Source: Streptomyces sp. GQFP
GTDB taxonomy: Bacteria; Actinomycetota; Actinomycetes; Streptomycetales; Streptomycetaceae
Assembly: GCF_021545335.1 (NCBI RefSeq)
Contig: NZ_CP089312.1
Coordinates: 4,526,001-4,590,000 of the forward strand
Direction of reading: 5' to 3'
Length of the DNA: 64,000 nt
The stretch's first letter is position 1; every line of letters begins with the position of its first letter. Made by a program: the position numbers and the translations under genes. Under the pieces are notes generated by a model. The model worked only from the letters and a program-made list of their open reading frames with translations, was not told the DNA's origin and ran no database searches. Shown piece by piece: positions 15,029-23,018 of the stretch.

Positions 15029-18000
15029 GTGGAGACCTTGAGTTCCGACTCAGGGGCGCGCACGGCCTTCGCGGAGCGGCTCGCGCTGTTGTACAAGGAG
15101 GCCGGAAATCCTCCCCTCAAGCGGGTGGCCGAAGCCGTCGTCCAGTTGCAGCGGGTCGACGAACGCGGACGGCCCGTGCGGGTGTCCGTGCAGCGGATCA
15201 GCGACTGGCGCCGGGCGAAGAACGTGCCCGCCCAGTTCGCCGCCCTCGCCGCCGTACTGAGCATCCTCGTCCCGCAGGCCCGGCGCGCACAGCCGGTACC
15301 CGTCTCCCCCGGGCTGTACGACATGGCCCAGTGGCAGCGCCTGTGGGAGAAGGCCGTCGCCGACCCGGTGGGTGACCGGGCCCTGGGGCCCCTGGACGAG
15401 GAGGAAGCGCCCGCCGTCGAGAGCGCGGCCGTTCCGGGCGCCGTGTGTCCCTACCGCGGCCTCGCCTCGTACCGTCCGCAGGACACCCGGTGGTTCTTCG
15501 GCCGGGAGCGCAGCACCGACGCCCTGGTCGCCCAGCTCCGCGCGGCCGAGACCGCCGACACCGGCAGTGGCGGGCTGGTCATGCTCGTCGGGGCCTCCGG
15601 CGCGGGCAAGTCCTCGCTGCTGAGCGCCGGGCTGGTGCCCGCGTTGCAGGAGGGCGTGCTGGGCGGGCCGGGGCAGCCGGCCCGGGAGGTCGTCCAGCTC
15701 GTCCCGGGCAGCGATCCCCTCGCCGAGCTGACCCTCCGAATACCCGGCCTCGATGACCTCCTCTCCCCCAGCGACGAGGAGCCTGCCGCCGAGCCCGGTA
15801 CGCCCGAATTCGCCCACGCCGTACGGGAGACGGTCACCGCCTGGGCCCGCCGTGACGGCGGCAGCGCATCCGCCCGGCCCGTCGTCATCGTCGACCAGTT
15901 CGAGGAGGCGTTCACCCTCTGCCCCGAGGCGGACCGGAACACCTTCATCCAGCTCCTCCACGCCGCCGCCGCACCCCCCGGCCCCGGTGCCGACGGGTCG
16001 GCCCCCGTGCTCGTCGTCCTCGGTATCCGCGCCGACTTCTACGACCAGTGTCTGCGCCATCCCGAACTCGCCGACGCCCTCCAGCACCGCCACATGGTCC
16101 TCGGGCCGCTGACCACCGCCGAGTTGCGGGAGGCCGTGACCGGACCGGCCAAGGCCGTCGGGCTGGAGCTGGAACCCGGGCTCGCGGAGCTGATCGTCCG
16201 CGAGGTGAGCGCCGACGGGCCGCGCGGGGCGCACGACGCGGGCGCACTGCCGCTTCTCTCGCACGCCCTGCTCGCCACCTGGCAGCGCCGCAAGGCGGGC
16301 CGGCTGACCCTGTCCGGCTATCGCGCGGCCGGCGGTATCCAGGGCGCGGTGGCCGCGACCGCCGAGCACGCCTGGACCGGCCTCGACCCGGCCGCCCGTA
16401 ACGCCGCGCGCCTGTTGCTGCTCCGGCTGGTGCGGCTGGGCGAGGACACCCAGGCCACCCGGCGGCGAGGTCAGCGACGGCAGCTGGCCGCCGAGTCGGC
16501 GGACCCCGGCAAGACGGAGGAGTCGCTCGAAGCACTGGTGCGCGCCCGGCTGGTGACGCTCGACGCGGAGAGCGTGGAGATCACCCACGAGGCGCTGCTG
16601 CACGCCTGGCCGCGGCTGCGCGACTGGATCGACGAGGACCGGGGCGGCAATCTGCTGCGCCAGCGCGTGGAGGAGGACAGCCGGTCCTGGGAGGAGTCGA
16701 AGCGCGACACCTCGCTCCTCTACCGGGGTTCGCGGCTCGAACAGGCGCGTACCTGGGCGGAGTCCGCCGGTGACACCTATCTGACGCGGGGCGCGAAGCA
16801 GTTCCTGGCCGCCTCGGTCCGGCTGCGCCGCCGTACCGTCCTGATCAGCCGTGCCGCCGTCGCCGCCGTGGTCGCGCTGGCCGTGCTGGCCGCCGGTGCG
16901 GCGCTGATCGCCCGGCAGCAGCGGGACGACGCGGTGTTCGAGAACGTGCTCGCCGAGGCCGACCGTGTCCAGGCCTCGGACCCGTCGCTGGCGGCGCAGC
17001 TCAGCCTGGTCGCCCACCAGCTCCGCCCGGACGACGCGGGCACCCGCAGCCGGCTGATCTCGATCGTCAACACCCCGCTGTCCACCCCGCTGAACGGCCA
17101 CACCGGCGCCGTCTACCTCACCACGTTCAGCCCGGACGGACGGCTCCTGGCCACCGCCAGCTACGACGGGACCGTACGCCTGTGGGACGTGGCGAACCGG
17201 GCGCACCCCAAGGCGCTCGGCAAACCCCTTGCCGCCAACGCGAGTTGGGTGAGCAGCGCGGTCTTCAGCCCCGACGGCCGCACTCTCGTCAGCGCGGGCG
17301 ACGACGGCACGATCCGTCGCTGGGACGTGTCCGACCCCGCCCGCCCGCGTTCCCTCGGCGCGCCCCTGAGCGGCCATGACGGCACGATCTATCTGATCGC
17401 GTTCAGCCCGGACGGCCGTACCCTCGCCTCGGCGAGCGAGGACCGCACGGTCCATCTGTGGAGCATGACCGACCCGGCCCGTCCCAGGTCGATCGGCGCC
17501 CTCACCGGCGCGGGCGCCGCCGTGCGCGCGATCGCGTTCAGCGCCGACGGCCGGAAACTGGCGGCGGGCGGCGACGACAACACGATCCGGTTGTACGACG
17601 TGTCGAACCCGCGCGCTCCGAAGCGGTACGCCTCGAAACTGACCGGACACACGGACCTGGTCCACTCGGTGGCCTTCAGCCCCGACGGCCGCACCCTCGC
17701 CAGCGGCGCCGCCGACGACACGATCCGGCTGTGGGACGTGTCCGACCCCGACCACGCGGCCCAGTTGGGCCCGCCGCTCACCGGCCACACCGACGCGATC
17801 TGGTCGGTGGCCTTCAGCCCGGACGGGACCACTTTGGCCGCCGCCAGCGCGGACAGCACGGCGAGTCTGTGGAACGTCAGCGATCCGGAGTACCCCTCGC
17901 AGGTCGGCGAACCCCTCGCGGGCAGCAGCGGCGAGATGTACGCACTGGGCTTCAGCCCGGACGGCCGTACGCTCGCCACCGGCAGCGGTGACAGCAAGGT

Positions 18001-19057
18001 GCGGCTGTGGTCGCTGCCGACGTCGGACATGATCGGCCGCATCGGGGTGTTCCGCCCGGACGGCAAGGTCCTCGCCACGGGCTCGCGCGACGGACAGGTC
18101 CGGCTGTGGAACGTGGAGCGGCCCGACCACCCCGTGGTCCTGGGCGAACCGTTCACTCCCGGAGAGGGCGAGGTACGGACGCCGACGTTCTCCCCCGACG
18201 GCCGCACGCTCGCGCTGGCGGCCGGGAACAGCACGGTCCAGCTCTGGAACGTCAGCGATCCCAGCCATCCCGTGGCCTGGGCGGATCCCGTCCAGCTGAA
18301 GACCCGGTTCGCGGCCACGGTGGCGTTCAGCCCGGACGGGCGGGTGCTGGCCACGGCGTACGAGGACTTCACCGTTCAGCTGTGGGACGCGAGCGACCCG
18401 GCCCACCTGCGCCCGCTCGGCTCCCAGCTCACCGGATACAAGGGGTACGTCGACGGGTTCGTCTTCAGCAAGGACGGCCGTACGCTGGCCAGCGCGAGCG
18501 CGGACGGCACGGTCAGGTTGTGGAACGTGAGCGACCCGTCCCGGGCCACCCTCCTCGGCAAGGTCCTCAGGGGACACCAGGGCCCGGTCAACGAACTGGC
18601 CTGGAGCCCGGACGGCCGTACGCTCGCCAGCGGCAGCGACGACGGCACGGTCCGCCTGTGGGACGTGACCGACCCGGCGAAGGCCCACAGCCTGGGCGCC
18701 CCGCTCACCGGGCACACCGAGGCGGTCGAGTCACTGTCCTTCAGCCCGGACGGCGAGGTCCTGGCGAGCGGCGGCAACGACAACACGGTCCGGCTCTGGC
18801 GCGTCGGCGACCCGGCGAAGGCCAAGTCCATCGGCCAGTCGATGAGCCCCAACGCCAAGACGGGCAACTTCCTGGCGTTCAGCCCGCACGGCGGCATCGT
18901 CGGGGTGTCGAGCGGCGCGGACACGGTCCGGCTGTGGAACCTCGACATCGACACGGCGGTCACCCACATCTGCTCGACGACGCGGGGCGTCCTGACGGCG
19001 GCAAAGTGGCACGAGTATCTGCCCCGGCTCTCGTACGAACCGCCGTGCGACGAGTGA
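15029..19057 (+). CDS. HTH - nSTAND1 NTPase - transmembrane - WD40 repeat protein
   Basis: A 1342-residue protein. Residues ~12-80 form an HTH-like domain (FAERLALLYKEAGNPPLKRVAEAV...ISDWRRAKNVP). Residues ~140-560 form an nSTAND1 NTPase with YRGLASYRPQDTRWFFGRE, Walker A GASGAGKSS (188-196) and Walker B VVIVDQFEE (285-293). A single hydrophobic segment lies at ~606-630. About fourteen WD40 repeats (FSPDGRTLASGS...VRLWDVSDP) fill ~680-1310, enough for two propellers. STAND proteins are ligand-triggered signalling switches; the propeller is the likely sensor. The GTG start at 15029 follows GGGGGAAG. The gene stands alone. Confidence 0.9.
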   Translation: METLSSDSGARTAFAERLALLYKEAGNPPLKRVAEAVVQLQRVDERGRPVRVSVQRISDWRRAKNVPAQFAALAAVLSILVPQARRAQPVPVSPGLYDMAQWQRLWEKAVADPVGDRALGPLDEEEAPAVESAAVPGAVCPYRGLASYRPQDTRWFFGRERSTDALVAQLRAAETADTGSGGLVMLVGASGAGKSSLLSAGLVPALQEGVLGGPGQPAREVVQLVPGSDPLAELTLRIPGLDDLLSPSDEEPAAEPGTPEFAHAVRETVTAWARRDGGSASARPVVIVDQFEEAFTLCPEADRNTFIQLLHAAAAPPGPGADGSAPVLVVLGIRADFYDQCLRHPELADALQHRHMVLGPLTTAELREAVTGPAKAVGLELEPGLAELIVREVSADGPRGAHDAGALPLLSHALLATWQRRKAGRLTLSGYRAAGGIQGAVAATAEHAWTGLDPAARNAARLLLLRLVRLGEDTQATRRRGQRRQLAAESADPGKTEESLEALVRARLVTLDAESVEITHEALLHAWPRLRDWIDEDRGGNLLRQRVEEDSRSWEESKRDTSLLYRGSRLEQARTWAESAGDTYLTRGAKQFLAASVRLRRRTVLISRAAVAAVVALAVLAAGAALIARQQRDDAVFENVLAEADRVQASDPSLAAQLSLVAHQLRPDDAGTRSRLISIVNTPLSTPLNGHTGAVYLTTFSPDGRLLATASYDGTVRLWDVANRAHPKALGKPLAANASWVSSAVFSPDGRTLVSAGDDGTIRRWDVSDPARPRSLGAPLSGHDGTIYLIAFSPDGRTLASASEDRTVHLWSMTDPARPRSIGALTGAGAAVRAIAFSADGRKLAAGGDDNTIRLYDVSNPRAPKRYASKLTGHTDLVHSVAFSPDGRTLASGAADDTIRLWDVSDPDHAAQLGPPLTGHTDAIWSVAFSPDGTTLAAASADSTASLWNVSDPEYPSQVGEPLAGSSGEMYALGFSPDGRTLATGSGDSKVRLWSLPTSDMIGRIGVFRPDGKVLATGSRDGQVRLWNVERPDHPVVLGEPFTPGEGEVRTPTFSPDGRTLALAAGNSTVQLWNVSDPSHPVAWADPVQLKTRFAATVAFSPDGRVLATAYEDFTVQLWDASDPAHLRPLGSQLTGYKGYVDGFVFSKDGRTLASASADGTVRLWNVSDPSRATLLGKVLRGHQGPVNELAWSPDGRTLASGSDDGTVRLWDVTDPAKAHSLGAPLTGHTEAVESLSFSPDGEVLASGGNDNTVRLWRVGDPAKAKSIGQSMSPNAKTGNFLAFSPHGGIVGVSSGADTVRLWNLDIDTAVTHICSTTRGVLTAAKWHEYLPRLSYEPPCDE

Positions 19058-19097
19058 GGGGCGGGCGGGGTTGTAGGGAAACAGGAGGCCAATGGGA

Positions 19098-19111
19098 GTG
19101 ATCCCGATCAC
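19098..19111. promoter_or_regulatory. Palindrome GTGATC-CC-GATCAC
   Basis: A perfect 6-bp inverted repeat with a 2-bp centre, resembling CRP/FNR-type sites (GTG...CAC), in the 174-bp gap after the nSTAND gene. Its target could be a small RNA or transcript starting in this gap. Low confidence. Confidence 0.3.
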
Positions 19112-19177
19112 AACTGGTCCTCTTAGGGGAGCAGTCGACTCCCGCTGAGCATGCAGCCTTGTTAACCTTGGCCAGAG

Positions 19178-19225
19178 CCCGATCGCTGGTGCATCCCCCG
19201 TCGCCAGCGGTCGGGTTCTTTTGTG
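19178..19225 (+). terminator. Rho-independent-like terminator (possibly the end of a small RNA)
   Basis: CCCGATCGCTGG (19178-19189) pairs with CCAGCGGTCGGG (19204-19215), with one G-T wobble, around a 14-nt loop. It is followed by TTCTTTTGTG, an unusually T-rich tail for this genome. It ends the nSTAND transcript or a short RNA starting around 19060-19170. Confidence 0.6.
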
Positions 19226-19231
19226 TTCGCG

Positions 19232-19447
19232 TCAGCCTCCGGCGGAGTGCGGGACGAAGGCGGCCCAGGCGGCAGGGGTGAAGGCGAGGCGGGGTCCGGC
19301 GTCTATGTGCTGCTTGGAGTCCCGGACGTGGATGGTGGCGGGGGTGGTGGCGATCTCGACGCAGGAGTCGCCTTCCGTGCCATCGCTGTAGCTGCTCTTG
19401 AACCACGCCAGTTCGGAGGGGGCTCCGGCGAGGTGCTTGCGGATCAT
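19232..19447 (-). CDS. DUF397 domain protein
   Basis: A 71-residue protein with the DUF397 pattern W-F-KSSYSDGTEGDSCVEIA, HVRDSK and F-PAAWAAFV. The start codon overlaps the stop of the XRE regulator upstream (ATGA), so the two are co-translated. It is the small partner in the intact whiJ-type cassette and may bind or modulate the DUF5753 regulator. The paralogue at 2609-2812 belongs to the decayed cassette. Confidence 0.9.
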   Translation of the reverse strand: MIRKHLAGAPSELAWFKSSYSDGTEGDSCVEIATTPATIHVRDSKQHIDAGPRLAFTPAAWAAFVPHSAGG

Positions 19448-20319
19448 GTCTCTCCCAGCAGTTGCTCGATGAAGGCGAGTGACTCCCCGGAGGTGAGGGC
19501 CTCGGCCCGGATGGTGCTGTAGCGCAGTTCCAGGATGCGTAGATCCTTCGGCTCCATTGTCGGACGGCCGTTGAACGCCCCGTCGGAGCGCCCCACAGCT
19601 GTACCGTCTGCGAACCTCAGCAACTCGATCTTCCCATCCACCCCAGGGTGAGCATCGCTCTCCGTTGGCATCACCTGGAACGTTACGTTGCGCATCTGCG
19701 CGACCTCCAGCAGGTGTTCGAGCTGTCGGCGTCGCACCATTGTGCCTCCGACGCGACGGCGCAGAGCCGCCTCTTCCTGGACGAAGCTGAGCGCAGTCAC
19801 GGGTGACTTGTCGAAGACCGCCTTCCGCGCCATGCGTGCGGCCACCAGACGCTCCACTTCCCCCTCCGAGTACGGCGGTTGGCGCGCCTCGAACAGGGCT
19901 CGCGCGTGCTCGGGTGTCTGCAACAGGCCGTGGAGGCTGAGCCCGACGTACACCCCGATCTGCACCGCCTTCGACTCCAGCTTCGCGATCTCCCGAACCT
20001 TCTTCGGGTACCGGACCTTCTCCAGGTCCTCGTTCATCGCCTTCAGCAGACCGCGCGCGTCGAGAACCTCGTCCGCCTTCTCCATGTACTCGGGGCGGGC
20101 GATCCGTTTCCCGCCCTCGATCTTGTAGACCATGTCCTCGCCGTACCCCAGCCGCCTGCCGAACTCAGCAGCGCGCATCCCCACCGCCTCCCGGCGCAGC
20201 TTCAGCTGGCGGCCTACCGCCTCCACGACCGCCACACCCCACTCGTCGTCCGGGTCGACCTCCCAACCCGGCTCGTCCGCCTCGGTCTTGAGCCTGCCCG
20301 CGTCGCCATCCACACTCAT
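19444..20319 (-). CDS. XRE-family regulator with DUF5753 domain (WhiJ-like)
   Basis: A 291-residue protein. An N-terminal HTH_31-type helix-turn-helix (VGRQLKLRREAVGMRAAEFGRRLGYGEDMVYKIEGGKRI, residues ~32-75) is followed by DUF5753 (residues ~100-285, with EEAALRRRVGGTMVRRRQLEHLLEVAQMRNVTFQVMP). The ATG at 20319 has GGAGGGG upstream; the frame is open to 20394. WhiJ-like proteins repress development genes with a DUF397 partner. The divergent ATP-binding gene 157 bp away completes the cassette, and the interval holds four GGACA repeats. Confidence 0.88.
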   Translation of the reverse strand: MSVDGDAGRLKTEADEPGWEVDPDDEWGVAVVEAVGRQLKLRREAVGMRAAEFGRRLGYGEDMVYKIEGGKRIARPEYMEKADEVLDARGLLKAMNEDLEKVRYPKKVREIAKLESKAVQIGVYVGLSLHGLLQTPEHARALFEARQPPYSEGEVERLVAARMARKAVFDKSPVTALSFVQEEAALRRRVGGTMVRRRQLEHLLEVAQMRNVTFQVMPTESDAHPGVDGKIELLRFADGTAVGRSDGAFNGRPTMEPKDLRILELRYSTIRAEALTSGESLAFIEQLLGET

Positions 20320-20379
20320 GCCGCGCCCCTCCGTCATCCGCGCCGTACTGCCCCCGCCACCTACCCGTACGCCCGATGC

Positions 20380-20414
20380 GGACAGCCCGGACACGACCGG
20401 ACAAGCTCCGGACA
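20380..20414. promoter_or_regulatory. Four GGACA repeats in the XRE/ATP-binding divergent promoter
   Basis: GGACA occurs at 20380, 20389, 20399 and 20410, three of them as CCGGACA, spaced 9, 10 and 11 bp on one DNA face. The array lies between the divergent XRE and ATP-binding genes. It is a candidate binding site for the XRE protein, by inference from position and periodicity. Confidence 0.4.
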
Positions 20415-20476
20415 GTCACCGTACGCAACGGCGGAGTCACTGCTCACGGTAGGCATGTGCGGCCACTCTGAGTGAC

Positions 20477-20956
20477 GTGAATCAAGAAACCGCCGCCCCC
20501 GAGGCCCCACTTGAGAACTTCTTCCGCAACTTCAGCGTGCGCCTGTCCCCCACGCCCCGTGGCGCGCGCCTGGCCCGGCTGCTGACCGCCGAGCAACTCC
20601 GTTCCTGGGAGCTCCCGTTGGACCCGGCCCGTCAGATCGTCGGCGAGCTGGCCGCGAACGCCGTCACGCACGGGCGCGTTCCGGGCCGCGATTTCCGGCT
20701 CACGGTGTACGTCATCGCCGACACCCTGCGTATCGAGGTGACCGACACGTGCGGTGACCGCCGGCCCTGCCCTCAACCCCCGTCCACGGACGCGGAGTCG
20801 GGGAGAGGCCTGGCTCTGGTGGAGGCGCTGGCCGACCGCTGGGGGTGGGGTCCGGGGTTGCGGCCGCGCAAGACGGTGTGGGCGGAAATCGATGTGTCAC
20901 CGGAACCCGATTCCCCGTGTTCCGGCGGGACCAGCGCTCTTTCCAAAGAACCGTAG
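20477..20956 (+). CDS. ATP-binding protein, HATPase_c_2 (anti-sigma-factor/kinase-like)
   Basis: A 159-residue single-domain GHKL ATPase. It has PRGARLARLLTAEQLRSW, an N-box GELAANAVTHGRVPG (~residues 53-67), a D-box VTDTCGDRRP, a G-box ESGRGLALVEALADRWG and a K-T-V-W-A-E final strand. Proteins of this class resemble RsbW-type anti-sigma kinases without a second domain. It completes the whiJ-type cassette, divergent to XRE and DUF397. CACTC-T-GAGTG lies just upstream of the start (GTG at 20477). Confidence 0.88.
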   Translation: MNQETAAPEAPLENFFRNFSVRLSPTPRGARLARLLTAEQLRSWELPLDPARQIVGELAANAVTHGRVPGRDFRLTVYVIADTLRIEVTDTCGDRRPCPQPPSTDAESGRGLALVEALADRWGWGPGLRPRKTVWAEIDVSPEPDSPCSGGTSALSKEP

Positions 20957-21007
20957 AGGGAAAGAACCCCACCAAACCCCACCCCTCCCTCCCGCCGCCG
21001 TGGCCCG

Positions 21008-21023
21008 TCACTCCCCCGAGTGA
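21008..21023. promoter_or_regulatory. Inverted repeat TCACTC-CCCC-GAGTGA, candidate operator
   Basis: A perfect 6-bp inverted repeat with a 4-bp centre. It is the counterpart of the near-palindrome at 2969-2984, ahead of the same gene family. A -10-like TACGCT follows at 21065-21070. Confidence 0.45.
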
Positions 21024-21111
21024 ACATCACCAACTCAGCTGGATTTGTGCCCGGTTGCCTGCCTTACGCTCAGCCCAGCAGCACGACCACAGACAACCCC
21101 AGACAGACGAC

Positions 21112-21173
21112 GGCCCTCGCCGGGACTGGCATCCCAATGCGAGGGCCTGACCACCAAGGAAGAAGCAGCTTCC
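21112..21173 (+). ncRNA. Conserved two-hairpin 5' leader (copy B), candidate cis-regulatory RNA
   Basis: Hairpin 1: GGCCCTCG (21112-21119) with CGAGGGCC (21140-21147), inner GGGA/TCCC (21122-21125/21132-21135). Hairpin 2: GGAAG (21158-21162) with CTTCC (21169-21173), covering the ribosome-binding site three bases before the ATG. The outer stem and second hairpin are identical to copy A, while loops and flanks differ; that is the pattern expected of a structured RNA under selection. Confidence 0.6.
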
Positions 21174-21175
21174 CG

Positions 21176-22072
21176 ATGGACACGCAAAACCCTAGCGCGC
21201 CCCCGTGCGCCGAAGCCCGTCCCACGGGCAAAAACCACCCTCCCCGGCGACCCAATTCCGGCGTTTCCGGCGTCGTCCACGACAACGCCCGCCACCGCGA
21301 CCGTTTCACGGTGATCGGCAACCACCTCGCCCAGCACCCCGAGTTGTCCCTGCTGGCCATCGGACTCGCCACCCACATCCAGTCGCTGCCCGCTGGTGCC
21401 CCCGTCGACATCAAGACCCTCACCAAGAGGTTCCCCGAGGGCCCGGACCGTATCGCCGCCGCCCTGCGCGAACTGGAAACCCACGGCTACCTGAGCCGTA
21501 CCCGCGAACGCACCCCCACCGGCCGCATCATCACCCGCACGGTCTCCTGCAACCGCCCCGGCCACCACACCGAGCCCCCGGCGGACACCGAGGCGAGGTC
21601 CAGCCGCCCGGCCCCGGCCCCGCCCAAGAAGCGCGTCCCACGCAAGCCGCTGCCCGCCGTACCGCAGCCCTCGTACAAGGGACCGGGACTCCTCCAGGCC
21701 GCCACCGAACTCCTCGCAGGCCTCAGTCGCCACGACCCCGACCTGCTCCTCTCGGCCTGCGACACGGCCCATCTGGCGCCCGGGGTCGCCGCCTGGCTGG
21801 AACGCGGCGCCAGCGCCACGGCCGTACGGCACGCCCTGCTCAGCGACCTCCCACCCGAGGGAATGCGCCGCCCGGCCGCCCTCCTGGCCCACCGCCTGAC
21901 GGCCCAGCTACCACCTCCGGCCGCCTTCAGGAACCCGGACTCGCAGCAGCCGGAGAACATCGGCGTCCGCCACCCGTTCCAGAACTGCGACGGCTGCGAC
22001 CGAGTATTCCGAAGCCCCGAACCGGGCCGCTGCCGCGACTGCCGGGCCGCCGCCGTCCCCATGGCCGTCTGA
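21176..22072 (+). CDS. Winged-helix DNA-binding protein with C-terminal zinc ribbon (paralogue B)
   Basis: A 298-residue paralogue of 3110-4027. Its winged-helix region is at residues ~35-120 (FTVIGNHLAQHPELSLLAIGLATHIQSLPAG...IAAALRELETHGYLSRTRERTPTGRI). It has a Pro/Arg linker, a helical segment near 180-240 (ATELLAGLSRHDPDLLLSACD...), and the same zinc ribbon CDGCDRVFRSPEPGRCRDC at the end. The start follows the structured leader. It lies next to an intact whiJ-type cassette, whereas copy A lies next to a decayed one. Function unknown. Confidence 0.75.
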   Translation: MDTQNPSAPPCAEARPTGKNHPPRRPNSGVSGVVHDNARHRDRFTVIGNHLAQHPELSLLAIGLATHIQSLPAGAPVDIKTLTKRFPEGPDRIAAALRELETHGYLSRTRERTPTGRIITRTVSCNRPGHHTEPPADTEARSSRPAPAPPKKRVPRKPLPAVPQPSYKGPGLLQAATELLAGLSRHDPDLLLSACDTAHLAPGVAAWLERGASATAVRHALLSDLPPEGMRRPAALLAHRLTAQLPPPAAFRNPDSQQPENIGVRHPFQNCDGCDRVFRSPEPGRCRDCRAAAVPMAV

Positions 22073-22245
22073 CGCACGCCCGCGCACGTCATCGGCCCCA
22101 CCACACGAAAGACGCAGGGTCCGCCATGGTCAGCTCGTCACCCCTGAACAGATTCCCCGCCGACGCGCCTCCCACCTCCCCCCGAGGCTCGCTCGGCCGC
22201 CGCCCCGGGTCGATACTCTGGCGACGGCACCCCCAGGAGGACACG

Positions 22246-22593
22246 ATGAGCACCCAGTCTGACCACGGACACGAGCTGATCCCCCGTCCCGAGCACACCC
22301 CCGACGCCCTGCGTGCGGCCCTCGCCGCCGTGGACCCGGGACGCCTGGAGGAGATGCAGGCCCAGAAGGACGAGGCGTTCGCCCTGGCGGTCGAGTGGCA
22401 GTCCCTCAGCCCCGTACAGAGCTGGGTCCTCGCCTGGGCCAGGAACATCGAGATCGCGCGCCGCCCCGATCTCTCCGTCCGCTACGCCCGCGCGCAGAGC
22501 CGACTGGAGCACGAAGATCCGGTCACCGCCGAGGAAGCCCTGCGGGAGCTGACTTCGGTCCTGGACGAGGCCATGAAGGCAGTCCGCGAGTGA
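22246..22593 (+). CDS. DUF6247-like protein, candidate antitoxin
   Basis: A 115-residue protein with an excellent CAGGAGG ribosome site. The sequence TPDALRAALAAVDPGRLEEMQAQKDEAFALAVEWQSLSPVQSWVLAWARNIEIARRPD resembles the DUF6247 family as I remember it (an ARxxA-P.RL helix pattern followed by a short acidic segment). The C-terminus is an amphipathic helix (AEEALRELTSVLDEAMKAVRE). It overlaps the next gene through GTGA. The pairing and sizes suggest an antitoxin-toxin operon, but no biochemical basis is visible. Confidence 0.55.
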   Translation: MSTQSDHGHELIPRPEHTPDALRAALAAVDPGRLEEMQAQKDEAFALAVEWQSLSPVQSWVLAWARNIEIARRPDLSVRYARAQSRLEHEDPVTAEEALRELTSVLDEAMKAVRE

Positions 22594-22847
22594 GCTGGAA
22601 GTGGGAGTACGCGTTCGGTGCGGAGGAAACTGCTCGCACCGCGCCGGCTGACTTCCTCGCCATGGTGGCCAGGAAGGCGGACGAACTGGTCAGGGCAGCC
22701 GAGGCCCTCCACGTCCACGGCCGAGCCCACGAAGGGCTGGACCCGAAGGGCGGCGACATCCTCGTCCCCGGCGGCATGTTCACCTACCAGGTCGTCGTGC
22801 GGAGCGAGCGCGTCTACGTCGTCCAGATCACGTACCTGGGCTTCTGA
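22590..22847 (+). CDS. Small RelE/ParE-like protein, candidate toxin
   Basis: An 85-residue protein starting with GTG inside the DUF6247 stop. The pattern W-x-W-x-Y near the N-terminus, a helical stretch (PADFLAMVARKADELVRAAEALHVHG) and a final antiparallel pair (MFTYQVVVRSERVYVVQITYLGF) is what a RelE/ParE-fold toxin looks like at low similarity. The usual catalytic residues are not obvious, so it could be an inactive or gyrase-type member, or another small protein. Function is inferred mainly from pairing. Confidence 0.45.
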   Translation: MSWKWEYAFGAEETARTAPADFLAMVARKADELVRAAEALHVHGRAHEGLDPKGGDILVPGGMFTYQVVVRSERVYVVQITYLGF

Positions 22848-22976
22848 ACTGTCGGGTCGGATGGAGGACGCGATGTCCTCGGCTCGTCCGGGCGGCTGGG
22901 TTCTCCGGGAAGGTCAGGCTGTGGCAGCCCCCGCCCCGGGTACGCCCCGCACCACTCGTTCGACGTAGCAGGCGGT

Positions 22977-23003
22977 GGCCCGGTCCGCAGTGCGGACCGG
23001 GCC
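22977..23003. terminator. Bidirectional terminator hairpin between convergent genes
   Basis: GGCCCGGTCCGCA (22977-22989) and its exact complement (22991-23003) form a 13-bp stem with a 1-nt nominal centre, followed by CTTCCTCGCTTTCGTTC. It lies between the plus-strand pair and the minus-strand urt operon. Confidence 0.75.
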
Positions 23004-23018
23004 CTTCCTCGCTTTCGT

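Noticed and set aside
15050..18715. 1221-codon minus-strand open frame under the nSTAND-WD40 gene
   Set aside because: It mirrors the WD40 repeats (repeated HVPQPDRAV-like text) as an antisense artefact of high GC3 and has no family resemblance.
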